Of a DNA stretch of 64,000 nucleotides, positions 39,416-64,000 are shown piece by piece (positions within the stretch are counted from its first letter, which is position 1; each line of letters starts with the position of its first letter). Under the pieces are notes generated by a model. The model saw nothing but the letters and a program-made list of their open reading frames with translations, was not told where the DNA came from and did no database searches. The DNA is from Cephalopachus bancanus (Eukaryota; Chordata; Mammalia; Primates; Tarsiidae), in assembly GCA_027257055.1 (NCBI GenBank), contig JAPVLO010000007.1, forward strand, positions 3,658,001 to 3,722,000, in the 5' to 3' direction. Position numbers and translations under genes: made by a program.

Positions 39416-41680
39416 GGCACCTGCCCTGTGGAAAGGCCATGCCTGCAGCGCCCGCCCTCAAACCATTCAACCACCACCCCGGGGCTACAGAGCTGGGGTT
39501 TCCCCATCCATGCCCTCCGGGGTCATGGGGAAGCCCCATGGGGGGCACCCACATACATGTGTGGGGCCCAGAAGACTGCGGCCCATCATCCAGGGGATGT
39601 TGCACCCCCAGCTGCCCAAGGCTCAAGGAGGTGCACACAGGGGATGCACACAGCAGGGGACTGCTCAGAAATGGCAGAACCTTGAGCTCCCAGCCACACC
39701 ACACCCCATGCAGATGGTGCTGGGACAGGCATGTCACCAGGCTCCTGCTCTAGGGGTCCTCAGGCTGTGAAGACTGCAGTCATGCATGTGATCGTCTGAC
39801 ATGTGTGGAGTCCCTGCAGGCCCAGCTTCACCCTGGAGGCAGGAGGACCCTCTGAGACCTATCCTGGTGAGCGAGAGCAGCCTGGGTGGGAGTGGGCGGG
39901 TCTGGGGGCTTCAGCCAGGGGCACAGGGTATGTGTGCCATGGGCAGGACAGTTCTGAGGCCCAGGCAAGGGCAGAGCCTGGTCCACAGTGGGTGTCTGCC
40001 TGCTGGAAGGGGCTGGAGGTCAGATCTGGGAATTTCTGAGGAGCAGCTGAGGGGGACACAGGTCAGGGGACCCAGGGACCCATGCCCAGAGGCGCCACTT
40101 GGTGAGGTGGGGGTGGGGGGAAAAAGCCATGTGCCCAGGGCTGAGGGAGAGACATGCGGCTGGCCTCCACTCTGGGTCTCCATGGCCTGCGCTGGCTCAT
40201 ATGCCTTCAGGAGGTGGCAGGGTGTCCCCAGCTGGGTCATACCCCTCTGTGCCAAGCCACATGGTGGGGCTCTGGGTCCTTTGTGACCCAGTGGCCCCCA
40301 GCCCCACCCAGCCAAAGCAACCCCCCCATGCATGACCCTCCAGGGTGCAATAAGTAGTGTCCCGTCAGGGAACTAGCCCCTCCCCAAGGGCAAGGCATCA
40401 CCAGTGGGAAGACCACAGCTGGCACACCTGTGTTGGTACCCCCCAGGAGTTCAATCACGGACCCCTGGTTGGCCATGAGGCCCAGGCAGACAAGGTGCAA
40501 CCTAATCACAAAGGTGCCCAGAGGACAGCCCCGAGTGCCCCTCCCCCCAGTCCCTAGACCCTCCCAACCTTCCCATCCATAAACCTGCCTGACTCAGTGG
40601 GCATGGCCCAGGGCCACAGGCTTGAACACCAGGTCTCTCTGCTAGAGCAATGACCACCTCCTCACCCAGAGATCCCCAGAGGGCTTGTTGTGCCTGTCCT
40701 CCCACTGCACCTGGCTGCAGCCTGCTGCCCCTCCCACCCCAGGCATCTGGTCCTGCCTGGCTCCCAACCCAGTCCTTCTGAAGGTCACAGTCATCCTCAG
40801 ATCACAGACATGAGGGATCCCATGGTGGCCCCCTCATCCACTGGCCCCAGGATCACAGGCATCACCAACCTCCTGTTCCCAGGACAGTGTCCCTCACTCC
40901 CCGGGCGCTGGTCCTCTCCTGTCCTGCTGAGGCCACAGGGAGGCTGGAGCTTATGAGAGTCCCTTGGCCCGCCCCCATGCCCCTTCCCTTCCACCCCCTC
41001 CCCTCCACTTCCCTCTCCTCCTTGCTTCCTGCCGTCTGGGGCGTCTCTCCAAGAATCAGGGGCAAAGAGATCCCAGATGAAAGACGCCCCACTCCAAGGG
41101 AGCAGAGAAGCCAGAACAGGATAGGCCATACGCCTCTCCGGCTCAGTCCCAGAGGGTCTGGCCCACAGAGAGGAGCTCACAGGGAAGGCCACGCAGATGT
41201 AAAGGCCGCCATGGGTGCCGGACTTCAGGGAACTCTGGCAGCCCATTTGGAGGCACAGGCTGGAGCAGCACCGGATCCCAATGTGGCCGCCAGGGGAAGC
41301 GCCACACCAGAATCCACCCTGCTCCCCCTCCAGATATCCTGGACCCCCAGACCCAGGCAGGACTCCCCAGGCCTCAGGCCCATGCCCACACTGCCCCTAC
41401 CCAGATGCTCCATCCACTTTTCTAACACCCCTCTGCCCTCAGAGAAGCCCTCTCAGCTCACCCTGACAGCCCCCTGTATTCCCTGAAGACTGACTCTAGT
41501 GAACAGAGCTTTGGCAGGTGACCGGGCCAGAAAACAGGCCCTTGACCTGGCTGAACCCCATGGGGCTCTGGACCTAGACCAGTCAGACACTGGCCCACTC
41601 CCACCCCACCCCTGCTGCAACCTCAGTCAGCCCAGGTCCCCCAAAGTCTCTGTCCTAGCTGGACCCATGGCCCTACTTCA
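39416..41680. other. Upstream region of COL20A1, no gene seen
   Basis: The COL20A1 promoter and any 5' UTR exon should lie here. I see no TATA box or CpG island strong enough to place the start site. A small (CAA)n tract lies just inside intron 1 at about 39096-39111. Confidence 0.4.
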
Positions 41681-41684
41681 CCCA

Positions 41685-42065
41685 GGCTCCTCCCATCATG
41701 GCCACCCTGACTCCAGGACCCTCCCACCAAGGCCATGCCCTGACTCCAGGACCCTCCCACCACAGGACCCACCTTGACCATAGACAGACACAGCCCATCA
41801 CAGGCCAAGCCCTGACTCCAGGCCCCTCCCATGACAGGCCCCACCTGACACAGGTCCCTTCCACCAGAGGTCATGCCCTGCCCCCCAAAACAGGTTCCTT
41901 CCACCACAGGCCCCACCCTATTGATCCCACCCACCACAGACCAAGCCCTGACTCCGGCCCCTCCCTCCCATGGGTCCCCCTTGACACCAAGCCCGCCCTG
42001 ACTCTACTCCACCCACCATAGGTCACACCCAATGCCAGGCCCCACCCTGACTCCAGGCCCCACCC
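41685..42065. repeat. Minisatellite, about 30-bp units, intergenic
   Basis: About a dozen imperfect units like CCCTGACTCCAGGACCCTCC followed by CACCACAGGCC. It lies between ARFGAP1 and COL20A1. Confidence 0.85.
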
Positions 42066-43312
42066 TACCTGGTGCTGGCCCTGCCCAAGCAGTGGATCTG
42101 GGTCCAGCAGGAGCTGAGGTCTGCAGACCTCCCTGCTGGGCTGCCCTGGGAACAGAGAGGACTCTGTCCCCAGACCCCATCCCTGGAAACAGTAGACAGC
42201 CCATGTTCCACTGGGCCACAGCAATGCTTATGTCCACTGCAGCAACTGCTTGCTGGGACTCTGAGGTCCCCTTCTCCAAGCTGACTGCCCCTCCCCAGGG
42301 CTGCCCCTTACCCAGAACTGCCCTTGCAGGGGATGCCCGGAAGGTTGCACAGGGGCCCTGGCTGCTCTCAGCCAGTGACTGACCCATGCTGGGTGGAGCC
42401 ACCTGGCCTCACAGCACAAAACCTGGTGCAACTTACGCTGGAGCTCACAGCAGGTGAAGCTGAGATGCTTCCCTGACACACCCTCTTGCAGGCCTGTCCA
42501 AGATCACCTGAACCCTGTCCCAGCCTCTGCTTTTAGGAATCTTGACCTAAGACCAAGCATCCCATGTGGGTCTACTTCAAGGATCCTGGAGGCTGGTCCC
42601 CAGACCCTGCCTCCTGCACTCAGGGAACAGCACAAGAGGGCTGGTACACTCCAAGCTTCCTGGGCTGCGGGAGGGCTTAGGCGGGGCCCACCAGTCCCTC
42701 CTGGCACGTGTCCTGCCCCAGCCCATCTCCTGGGCAGCTGAAGAGGAGCCCGAGGCAGGTGAGCACCCACAGAGCACCACGGCTAAAGTGAGGCCCGCTG
42801 GAGAGACCCTCGATCAGGAACTCCACAAGGGCATGCCCTGAAGCGCCCCTCAGCCCATGTAGCAGCACCGGGGTTGGGGCAGGCCTGAGGAGGGCCCCAG
42901 GTCACACTGAGGGGTGGGATGGGGCCAGGAGAGTGTCGTCCTCTCCCCACCAGGCACTGTGGCCCCACCCAGGTCCTCACCCCATAGGAACCCCTGGTGT
43001 GCCTGTGGCCCAGCGCAACAGCCCTCTCTGGGCAGTCCTAGCAATGGGGGGGATGGCCCCAGAGTCCTCAGGGAAGGTTCCTGTGCAGCCTCCCACCCTC
43101 CCGTGGCCGCAGTGCTCTGGAGATTGAGCCCCACCCTCCATTTTGCTGGATCATAACAGATCAGGGCCATCCTTCCCCAAGTGGCCCCACTGCTACCACC
43201 CCACTCAGATATGCATGGGGTGGCAGGCAATGGGGACTCACTGGATGGGGGACACCCACTGGGAGCAATTGACCAGGTGCAATGAGCAGAGGCCGGGGAC
43301 AGCTTGGGATGC
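42066..43312. other. Intergenic between ARFGAP1 and COL20A1
   Basis: GC-rich sequence with overlapping open frames on both strands but no domain or splice chain. No gene is supported. Confidence 0.45.
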
Positions 43313-43318
43313 TTTAAT
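43313..43318 (-). promoter_or_regulatory. ARFGAP1: Possible distal poly(A) signal ATTAAA
   Basis: The minus strand reads ATTAAA about 720 bases beyond the canonical ARFGAP1 signal. It could serve a longer transcript or be chance. Confidence 0.3.
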
Positions 43319-44014
43319 GAAAACTGCAGAAAGGGCAGATGAAGGCCTTGAAGAGCATCCGCTGGCCAGGCTGGTGCCTTGGGAGTGGTCAGATAGCAGG
43401 GGCCAGCCCAAGGGGCAGTCAGAGCCTGGTAGGGCTGCAGGAGGCTAGGATCATGCCCTCACTGGTCCAGCAGCTCTAGCCTCAGCTCTAAAGCACTGCC
43501 CATAACAGAACCATCCCAGGGAGGCTGCCAGTCAGGCACCTGGCGCCGGAGCCTCCACGGGGCCTCTCCTGACCAGTCACCCTAAAGTTCGGGATGCAGC
43601 TGTGACTGAGGGCAAAGGCCATGACGCTGCAGCACCTTCCCACCACTCGCCTGAGGTGTGGTGCTTCAGGTCTCTGGGAGGCGAGCCCTTCTGAAGCCCA
43701 GGCTCAGTGCTGTCCCCACTCCCGGGGCTGCTGCCCAGCTCTCCAGGGTGCCCTGCCACCCCAACCCCCAGCCTCACTGGTCTCCCAGAGGGGCATGCCA
43801 TGGCCACTCAGCCTCCTGCTGGGTCACTGCCTCCCTGAAGCCTGGCTCAGATGGGACACAGCCTGGACTCTCCAGGAGGTCCAGGTGAACAGTGGGCCTC
43901 TCCTAGGGTCCCCATGACACCCAGTGGTAGGGCAAGAGTGGGGAGGGAGACAGGCCCAGGTTCCCAGGGTATGCCACCTCTGCCTCCTCGGGGGCCCTTG
44001 GGGTCACCAGATGT

Positions 44015-45804
44015 CCTGCATGTTCCACGTGCTTTATTGGAATGTTGCTGGGTCAACACCCGTGTCCAGGCCCCCGCACGCCAGGAGGGCCCCACCCTGT
44101 CCCCATCAGCACCTGCAGAACAGAAGGCGCCAGCTCCTGCTGAGGGGTCTTGGTCACCACATGCAGGTGGGTGGAACACCCCCCCACATTGTCTTCTGTT
44201 CATTTTGCATCAAAAGGGCCTCCCTGGAGCACAGGAGCCACCCCCATCCCAACAGAACAAGGCCCCAGGACAGGCAGCTTCCTGAGCGGGAATAAGACCT
44301 GTTTCGTGATGTTAGAGTGCTGACGTGGAACAGGAATGTGGGACACCCCCACACACCTAGGACAGACTCCACCCTCCTCAGGTTACCTGTCCCAATGGGG
44401 TAACTTTGAGCCTCAAGTCCCAGCTCAAGAGAGACCCATCAGGCCTGATGAAGACCCTTCTCTAGCTCAGTCCTCAGTCCTCCAGAGCATGTGTCCTGTG
44501 CAGCCACTGCAGGCTCTCATCTGCCCTGTGGTTTCTCAGCATCTTGACCTCTGACCTCCAACACAATGACAGCAGACCAAGTCCCTCTGATTGCAGCCAG
44601 GGGCATGGGCACCCACACCTGGCCACCTAAGAGGAGGATGAGGCCCCAGGAGGGATCTCCTAAATCTAAGACCTGTCTCATTATGCAGGTGGCTGTGAAT
44701 CCCTGAGGCAGGATGGGCACAAGAGCTGAGGGGTCCAGGACAAACCAGGACCCTGCAGATGGCAGCTGGGGAAGGGGCAGGCACACCACACAAAGCACAC
44801 AGGCAGGGTCTGGTACATGCGCTGCAGGTCAAACCCAGGGTCACACAGAAAGGATGCAGGAAGTCACAGCACTGTCATTGTGTCCTACGGAGGGCAAGGT
44901 GGGCACGCCTTCAGGGGTGTGCCATCCAACAGGCTCAAGCCTGGTGGGCTCTGGGTGGTTAGTAACAGAGTAAGAGGATACTGGGTGGAGGACAGCTACA
45001 TGCCAAACAGGTGGCGGGGCATGCCCAAGCACGGTGCGGACAGGCCTGCCTCACTGTCCCACGGAGAAGGGTGCTTGTGGCTTCAGAATCTGGTGCAGGG
45101 CCCTACACAGGTCTCCTCCTGGCCCTCCCCACCACCAGACTCCCAGGCATGTTCCTCACTTCCTCCAGGATGGCCACGTGCTGAGGAAGACTTGGTGTCA
45201 GGTTGAGCCTGGGCCCACAGAGTGCGTGCAGCCATCAGTAGGGGTCCGCTGGTAAGGCCAGGCTGGGTAGGGCACACATGGGAAGCCACTGGGGTACACA
45301 GGTTAGTCAGGTGAGTTCATGGCTCAGGCCTAGGAGCCATTGTGGGTTGGAGGGCGGCGGCAGTGTGAGCTATGGGTTGTTTCTGCGTTTCCACCTGACT
45401 CCAGGCCTATCCTCCAGGAGACGAGGGCCAGAGTGGACTCCACATTCAAGAGTACTCCCATGAGAAGGGGAGACTCTGGCAGCTGGCGCATAGCCCACAG
45501 CTGATCCTACCCCCAGGAGGCTACGGTCCCAAGGCTGTGCCCCAGCCCAAAGCTGGAAGTCCTTTCAGAGACGCCCGGGATGGAGGGTGGGGGGGTGAGA
45601 TGCGAACTCCCAAGAAGTCACAGAGGGTGAGCCGTCCCCACACACTGAGACCCCCATACTGGGCAGCAACCCTGGTCTGAGTCTCACCAGAGTCCTGCCT
45701 CCTGTGGCGCTGTCTTTGCTGCGGTCACTGTGTCTTGGGTCAAATGGAAGAGGGACGATGGGGGCAGAGTGCAAACACGCAGTCCTGAGGGGGCCGGGCT
45801 GGCC
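44015..45804 (-). other. ARFGAP1: ARFGAP1 3' UTR
   Basis: The stretch from the stop codon to the AATAAA region is about 1.8 kb with no intervening canonical signal noticed. That length suits the long 3' UTR expected for this gene. The exact cleavage site is inferred. Confidence 0.65.
44033..44038 (-). promoter_or_regulatory. ARFGAP1: Poly(A) signal AATAAA of ARFGAP1
   Basis: The minus strand reads CATTCCAATAAAGCACGTGG. It is the first canonical hexamer I saw downstream of the stop, with TG-containing sequence (ACATGCAGGACATCTGGTG) beyond it. Confidence 0.75.
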
Positions 45805-59464
<13,660 letters not shown>

Positions 59465-59468
59465 GGTG

Positions 59469-62400
59469 CTGCCAAGGAGAAAGACAGACTCGTTAAGCTC
59501 ACAATTGAGCAACTTCACAAGCAGAGGACACTGGAAACCACGATGTGCATAAACTGACAGCTCAAAGACAATACAGCACACGATGTGACTAACAACTATG
59601 CCACAGCTAAACAGGCCCTGGTACAAACCCAAGCAGGGGAACGGCCCACTGAAGGGGTCAGCTCCACCCTCCAGGATGCCCTGGCCACAGCTGGGGCAGT
59701 GACTAGGAAGTCCATGTAATCACTGGTGTCTCTTGGCTTAAGCTTCATGTACCACCAAGACTGTGTCACTTATCAACAGGCTGCCTTGTAATGGTGGAAT
59801 CTGCAGCAAGAGGTAGTCTTTATATGACACACATGGATTGTCTGCTAAGTCCCAGTTCCCACTAAAAGGTGACAGGCTGGACTGGACTAATCACTTCCAA
59901 TGACAGGGAGCCAGGACCGTCTGTACCTCTACCTCCCCAGTAAAGTCGGCCGGCTTTGCCCCGTGCCCCGACACCAGCGGAGGATCAGTAGGATGCCCTC
60001 CAATGGGTTGTCCTGAGGCCTGGAGCTACAGTGTGGCCTACAGACACCAGACTCACCCCAACTCACAGGGGCCCTCCCGGGGACAGCAGCACAAGGCTTA
60101 GGCTGAAGAGAAAGCCCCTGTGTTTCTCTGTGGCTCTACTAGCTATAATGACGTTCAGACTACCCTGCTGGCCTGCTGGATTCACAACTAGGAAAACTCA
60201 CACCACAAAAGTCAAAACTGGCAGGGGGCGGGACCAGCCCCAGCCCCAGCATGGGATGTGAGTGAACCTCTGGTCCAGAACACCCCGTGAGTGGAGAAGG
60301 TAGCGTCCAGCCTAGAGGCAGAGGACCCAGGCCTCAGGCCACCTCTCCCTCCAGCCCATGACTGAGTGCCGTGTCCAAAGCTTGTCCACCCCTGGTACAA
60401 ATGCGGCTGGATGTGCAGAACACAGCACTCTGTAAGTGGTGGGAGCTGGCTGCGTGTGCCTGGCATCAGCTCGCCCTCCTCCACTGTGCTAAGATGCACT
60501 TTCCTGCGAAAGGTCAGGTGCAGGTTAAAGACTGAGGGGGAGGGGCGGGGGGGACATCAGTACTTTGTCCCGTATTTCTCCTGCATTTCCTCTTTAACTG
60601 TAAGCAGTGGAGGTGTGTTCCCCAGGGGAGTCCTCCCTCCTCAAGGCCATGTCCTGGATCTAGAAGTCCAGGACCACCTAGGTTTTCTGAAGTCAGGAAA
60701 AAGGCATCTCTTTTCTGTCAAAGATTAAAGCAAAACCAAAGTTTGTGCTGGCTCCCTCCTGCTCACCATTCTCTGCCACATGCCACGTGGACACCTCCCA
60801 CTCTCTCTTGCCCGAGGGTGTGGACCCAGCATGACACATCAGGCAAGAGCCAACACCCAGCACCCCTACACACCACACTGAAGGCAGGAGGCATCACCAC
60901 ATTTGGAGAGACGCCAACACATTTGGAGACAGCCGGCGGGCTGGAGTTCACAGTGCCCTTTGGACACGTCCTTCTCATGGTGGCCACACGAGGGCCCTGT
61001 GCAGAGCTGGAGCTCAGCTGGCCGTGAATAACCAGGGCCGGCGGAAAGGTGGTAGCTTCCCTGTCACAATTACCAAGCTGCAGGCCAGGCCAGGCCAAGT
61101 CAGAGCACCATACTCAGCCCTGTGCTCTTTCCATGGCATTGCACCTCCTCAGGGTCTTGCGTCTCGGTCAACAAACCAGGCAAACAAAAGCAGCACCGAG
61201 GTGAGACTGCTCTAAAGTTCTAACAGTGAAAATAAAGAATGACGGTGACAGAACCACTGGAGAGAGAGAACGTGCGAAAATTAAAAGACTTGGCTTGGGT
61301 TTAAAAGAATTCCCCCACGGGATCAAAATTTTGGATGTTAAGAGTCCTCATTCTCTGAAATGCTAAGATTAATAACATGAAAACAAGTATCTCCCAACTT
61401 TCAAAAGCACAAACATGGGTTTATCTTGAGAAATAACCCAAGAACTCTTAACACCTAAAACCAAGATGATAAAATGTACCTCTTTCTGCAAGTGGACATA
61501 ACTTCAGTACATGTCATACCAAATGAGGACACTTTTCCTCAGTTCATTAAGCCACTTAAACTACAAAACGCCAGACCTAAAAGCCGGACCACTCGACACG
61601 TGAAATCAAAAGAGATGTCTCAGGACATTGCTCCAAGGCTGTAATAGGTGACAGGTAGAAATACTAACCATCTGTCCCAGAAACTCGTCCCAAGCTCCCT
61701 GGGTACCCATGTCTAAGAACAGCCCTTACTCCTTCTAAAGAACATATTATTTCTGAACTTTGGCAGGGATGCCAAAACAATCCACAGAGCTACGCTGACC
61801 AGACCCTCGTCAGGGCCCCACCAGCTGCTGCCATAAATGGAGCACAGCGGGAATGTCAGGCCCGCAGCCGGCAGCAGAATCAGCTCTCGGAACTGAGTCT
61901 TGGGATTAACTTATTTAACAGAGTCCATCCGAGGCACAGTGCTCGTCCTAAACACACCTGAACTGACAAGTGTTAAAAGTCCCCCTACTTCTCTTTCCCT
62001 CCCCCAAGACCATCATCCACGTCACAGAGTGAGGAGGAAAACAAGGCCAGCAGAGGCCTCCGTTTCCGATGGGCCCGGCCCTCCCCCACCTGCGGAAGGG
62101 AATCCACTTCTCGGGGGCGGAAGGCGGCTGGGGGCTCGGAGGGGCCTGGCTGGGCTGTGAACAGGCCGGGTCCTGGGTATGAAGGAGCCCGGGAAGAGGG
62201 TGCTGAAGAGGACAGAAACAGGGCCCGCTCCAGTCACGGAGAAAGAGGAGCATGGACCTCCTTTTCTGGTGGGGGATTCCAGATCCCGGTGGGTTGGGGG
62301 CAACTTCGGGGGGTTGCGGGGAGCGGGACGGAAGATTCGCCCGAGAGGGTCTTCGCGGCCCGGCGCCAGGGGACGGAGAGGCAGGGAGGCCGGCCGTGGG

Positions 62401-62488
62401 GAGCAGCCCGGGAGGGGGCTCCGGGCGGGGGCGGCGCCACAGGAGCCGGGGCCTCGGGCGCATCCGCGCTGCCGAGCCGCGCGCTTAC
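59469..62488 (-). other. ARFGAP1 intron 1
   Basis: A 3-kb first intron without Alu or supported exon. 61200-61700 is AT-rich unique sequence. Confidence 0.6.
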
Positions 62489-62640
62489 CTGCCGGAGGGA
62501 CGGGACGGGCGCCGGGGTCAGGGTCGGGGCCGGAATCGGGCCGGAGCTGGGGTCGTCCCGAGGCCAGGCGGGTCGTACCACTCAGTCGCTCCGAGGCTGC
62601 GCCGCTCGCCCACCGGCCGCCACCAGCTTCCGGCTACGTC
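62489..62640 (-). other. ARFGAP1: ARFGAP1 non-coding first exon (5' boundary approximate)
   Basis: A strong donor follows CCCTCCGGCAG on the minus strand (GTAAGC, 62483-62488) in the CpG island. It can splice to the ATG exon acceptor at 59468. The upstream end is a guess based on the ETS-rich core promoter. Confidence 0.65.
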
Positions 62641-62760
62641 GCGCGCGCACGCGCGGCCTCACGGGAGCAGCGGGGGCGGAACTTCCGCCTCAGGACCCGA
62701 GCCCGGAAGCGCGCGTCCGCGCTGTCGCCATGGAGACGCGCCCCGAGCGGTACCAGCCTA
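62620..62760. promoter_or_regulatory. ARFGAP1: TATA-less core promoter, possibly bidirectional
   Basis: GCTTCCGGCTAC, AACTTCCGCC and CCGGAAGCGC are ETS-type cores on both strands. GCGCGCGCACGCGCGG is NRF1-like. No TATA box is seen. This layout is common at divergent housekeeping promoters. Confidence 0.6.
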
Positions 62761-62948
62761 GTCCGCCGAACCTGCCAGTGGTCCAAGCGCTGCGGGTCAG
62801 CGGGACGCGGCCCCGAATGTTGTGGGGGTCACGGGGGCCGCAGCCTCTAAGGGGCGGGCAGGAGAGGCGTCCGTGTGTACGGGGGACTCGGCGACTCCGT
62901 AGAATTGAGTTGTGGTCGCTCCGAAAGGCAGGTCCACGGGACCAGTAG
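62730..62948 (+). other. Possible divergent transcript with a 73-codon frame
   Basis: A plus-strand ATG in GTCGCCATGGAG opens a frame starting METRPERYQPSPPNLP and running to a stop at 62946-62948. It points away from ARFGAP1. I do not recognise the protein. It may be the first exon of a divergent gene, a lncRNA, or chance in GC-rich DNA. Confidence 0.25.
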
Positions 62949-63150
62949 GGGAGAGGGGCCTCCGTGTGATCGACGGGGGGCGAGCGTGGGCTCCGGGTGA
63001 CGGGCAGGGTGAGAGGAGACTTTGGGTGACCGGCGAGGGGCGGGTGTGGTCTCCAGGTGACCGGCACGAGGAGCGGGAAGGGGCTCTGGGTGACCGGCAG
63101 GGTTGAGGGGAGTGAGAGGGCTCTGGGTGACCCGCGGAGGTGGAGGGGGC
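62930..63150. repeat. Short minisatellite in the CpG island
   Basis: Five or six units of about 33-37 bp share GGGTGACCGGCAGGG and GGGCTCTGGGTGACC cores. Confidence 0.75.
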
Positions 63151-63489
63151 GTCCTGGGCCTCGTGCTCCCCCCTGGGTCTGAGTTTGTCTTGGCACTGAG
63201 GGAGGCACGGGCCCTCGTGGCAGGGAAGCAGTGTCGCGCTGCGGTCCCCATTCTCGCCATCGGGAGGCTCACAGCTGATGTGAATAGCAGAACCAAGTAT
63301 GTGCATATCTGGGAGGTTAATTGCAAGTGACCTTTGGTTTGCTTCCCCTCCTGCTTTCTGGATCTTCTGCGCATTCCTCGCTGATCTCTGTGACTTCTGC
63401 ACATGTTTATTGGGATATAATCTACAGGCAGTAGAATGCACAGTCACTGTGGTAGAGGTTACACCCCTGCAACCAACCTACCTTACTCT

Positions 63490-64000
63490 GTAATAGAACA
63501 TCCCATAGGATGCAATCACCTGATTCCCATCTATGGATCTTAGTTTTATCTGGTTTAGAATTTCATGTAACTAGAATCATGGAAAATAAGCTCTTTCCTG
63601 ATAACTTCGCCCACATGACACAGAGTCTTGGACAGTCATCCTTGTTGTGGACACAAAACTGTTTCCTTTGTACTGCCGCAGTGTCCACCAGGGAATGTGC
63701 CACATTTGCTTATCCATTCTCGAGTTGGACACCAGGGTCCTTTCTAAGTTTTGACTGTCATGAATAAAGCTGCCTTGAAATCCATGTACAAGTCTCTTTG
63801 TGGGCATATTCTCTGTTTCTCTTGGATAATTCCCTAGAAGTGAGATTTCCGGGTGATAAAGGAGATGTGGATGTGTGTTGAACTTTATTAGGAAGTGTTA
63901 AGTGGTTTTCTGAAGTGGTTGCATCACTGTATGCTTCCATCATCCTATGTGCAGTATAAGAGTTCCATTGCTGGGGCAACCCCTTTGGGTCCCCTCCCAC
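63490..64000 (-). mobile_element. Old L1 3'-region fragment, antisense
   Basis: Reverse-complement L1 landmarks occur in order: TTATCCATTCTCGAGTTGGA, TCATGAATAAAGCTGCCTTG, AGAAGTGAGATTTCCGGGTG, GTGGTTGCATCACTGTATGC. It continues to the window edge. Confidence 0.78.

Larger units (their letters stand above)
62080..63250. promoter_or_regulatory. CpG island
   Basis: CpG density rises sharply here and is highest at about 62330-62780 (for example GTCGCGCGCGCACGCGCGG). It covers the ARFGAP1 first exon and promoter. The boundaries are approximate. Confidence 0.85.

Noticed and set aside
62157..62948. 263-codon plus-strand open frame
   Set aside because: It is Gly/Arg/Pro-rich CpG-island translation overlapping the ARFGAP1 first exon in antisense. 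Only the short part from the ATG at 62730 was kept, as a low-confidence candidate.

Overview
This is mammalian nuclear DNA from a primate. It carries two well-supported protein-coding genes, both on the minus strand, and no bacterial, plasmid or phage features. The gene pair ARFGAP1 - COL20A1 matches the human 20q13.33 neighbourhood as I recall it, read here in reverse orientation. The Alu copies look older or different from the anthropoid S/Y types: several share an unusual diagnostic pattern. The ARFGAP1 protein also differs from my recollection of human at scattered sites. I therefore infer a non-human, probably non-anthropoid haplorrhine primate (tarsier-like). That is inference, not proof.

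Layout, left to right. 1-9.7 kb: intergenic DNA downstream of COL20A1, filled with a pyrimidine-rich minisatellite, antisense L1 fragments, three Alus and a possible LTR remnant. About 9.78-39.4 kb: COL20A1, read right to left. I could place 35 coding exons whose splice phases chain without a break into about 1,362 codons. The order is signal peptide, FN3, VWA, five FN3, a laminin-G/TSPN-like domain, short collagen triple-helix blocks, then a C-terminal non-collagenous tail. Several introns hold minisatellites, often directly against a 5' splice site. 39.4-44.0 kb: intergenic, with one GC-rich tandem array. 44.0-62.6 kb: ARFGAP1, with a long 3' UTR ending near an AATAAA, 12 constitutive coding exons (407 codons), one in-frame 30-nt cassette exon and a non-coding first exon in a CpG island. 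Its last intron holds a 2.2-kb minisatellite. 62.5-63.3 kb: CpG-island promoter, possibly bidirectional. 63.5-64 kb: an antisense L1 fragment.

The two genes have unrelated roles. ARFGAP1 is a cytosolic/Golgi GTPase-activating protein for ARF1 that senses membrane curvature. COL20A1 encodes a secreted FACIT-like collagen of the extracellular matrix. They are simply neighbours in tandem. I found no wholly new biological system. The most unusual signals are a lineage-specific Alu type with a tRNA-like T-arm, minisatellites that begin at splice donors (one array repeats the donor sequence itself), and an inverted pair of minisatellite units away from the main array.
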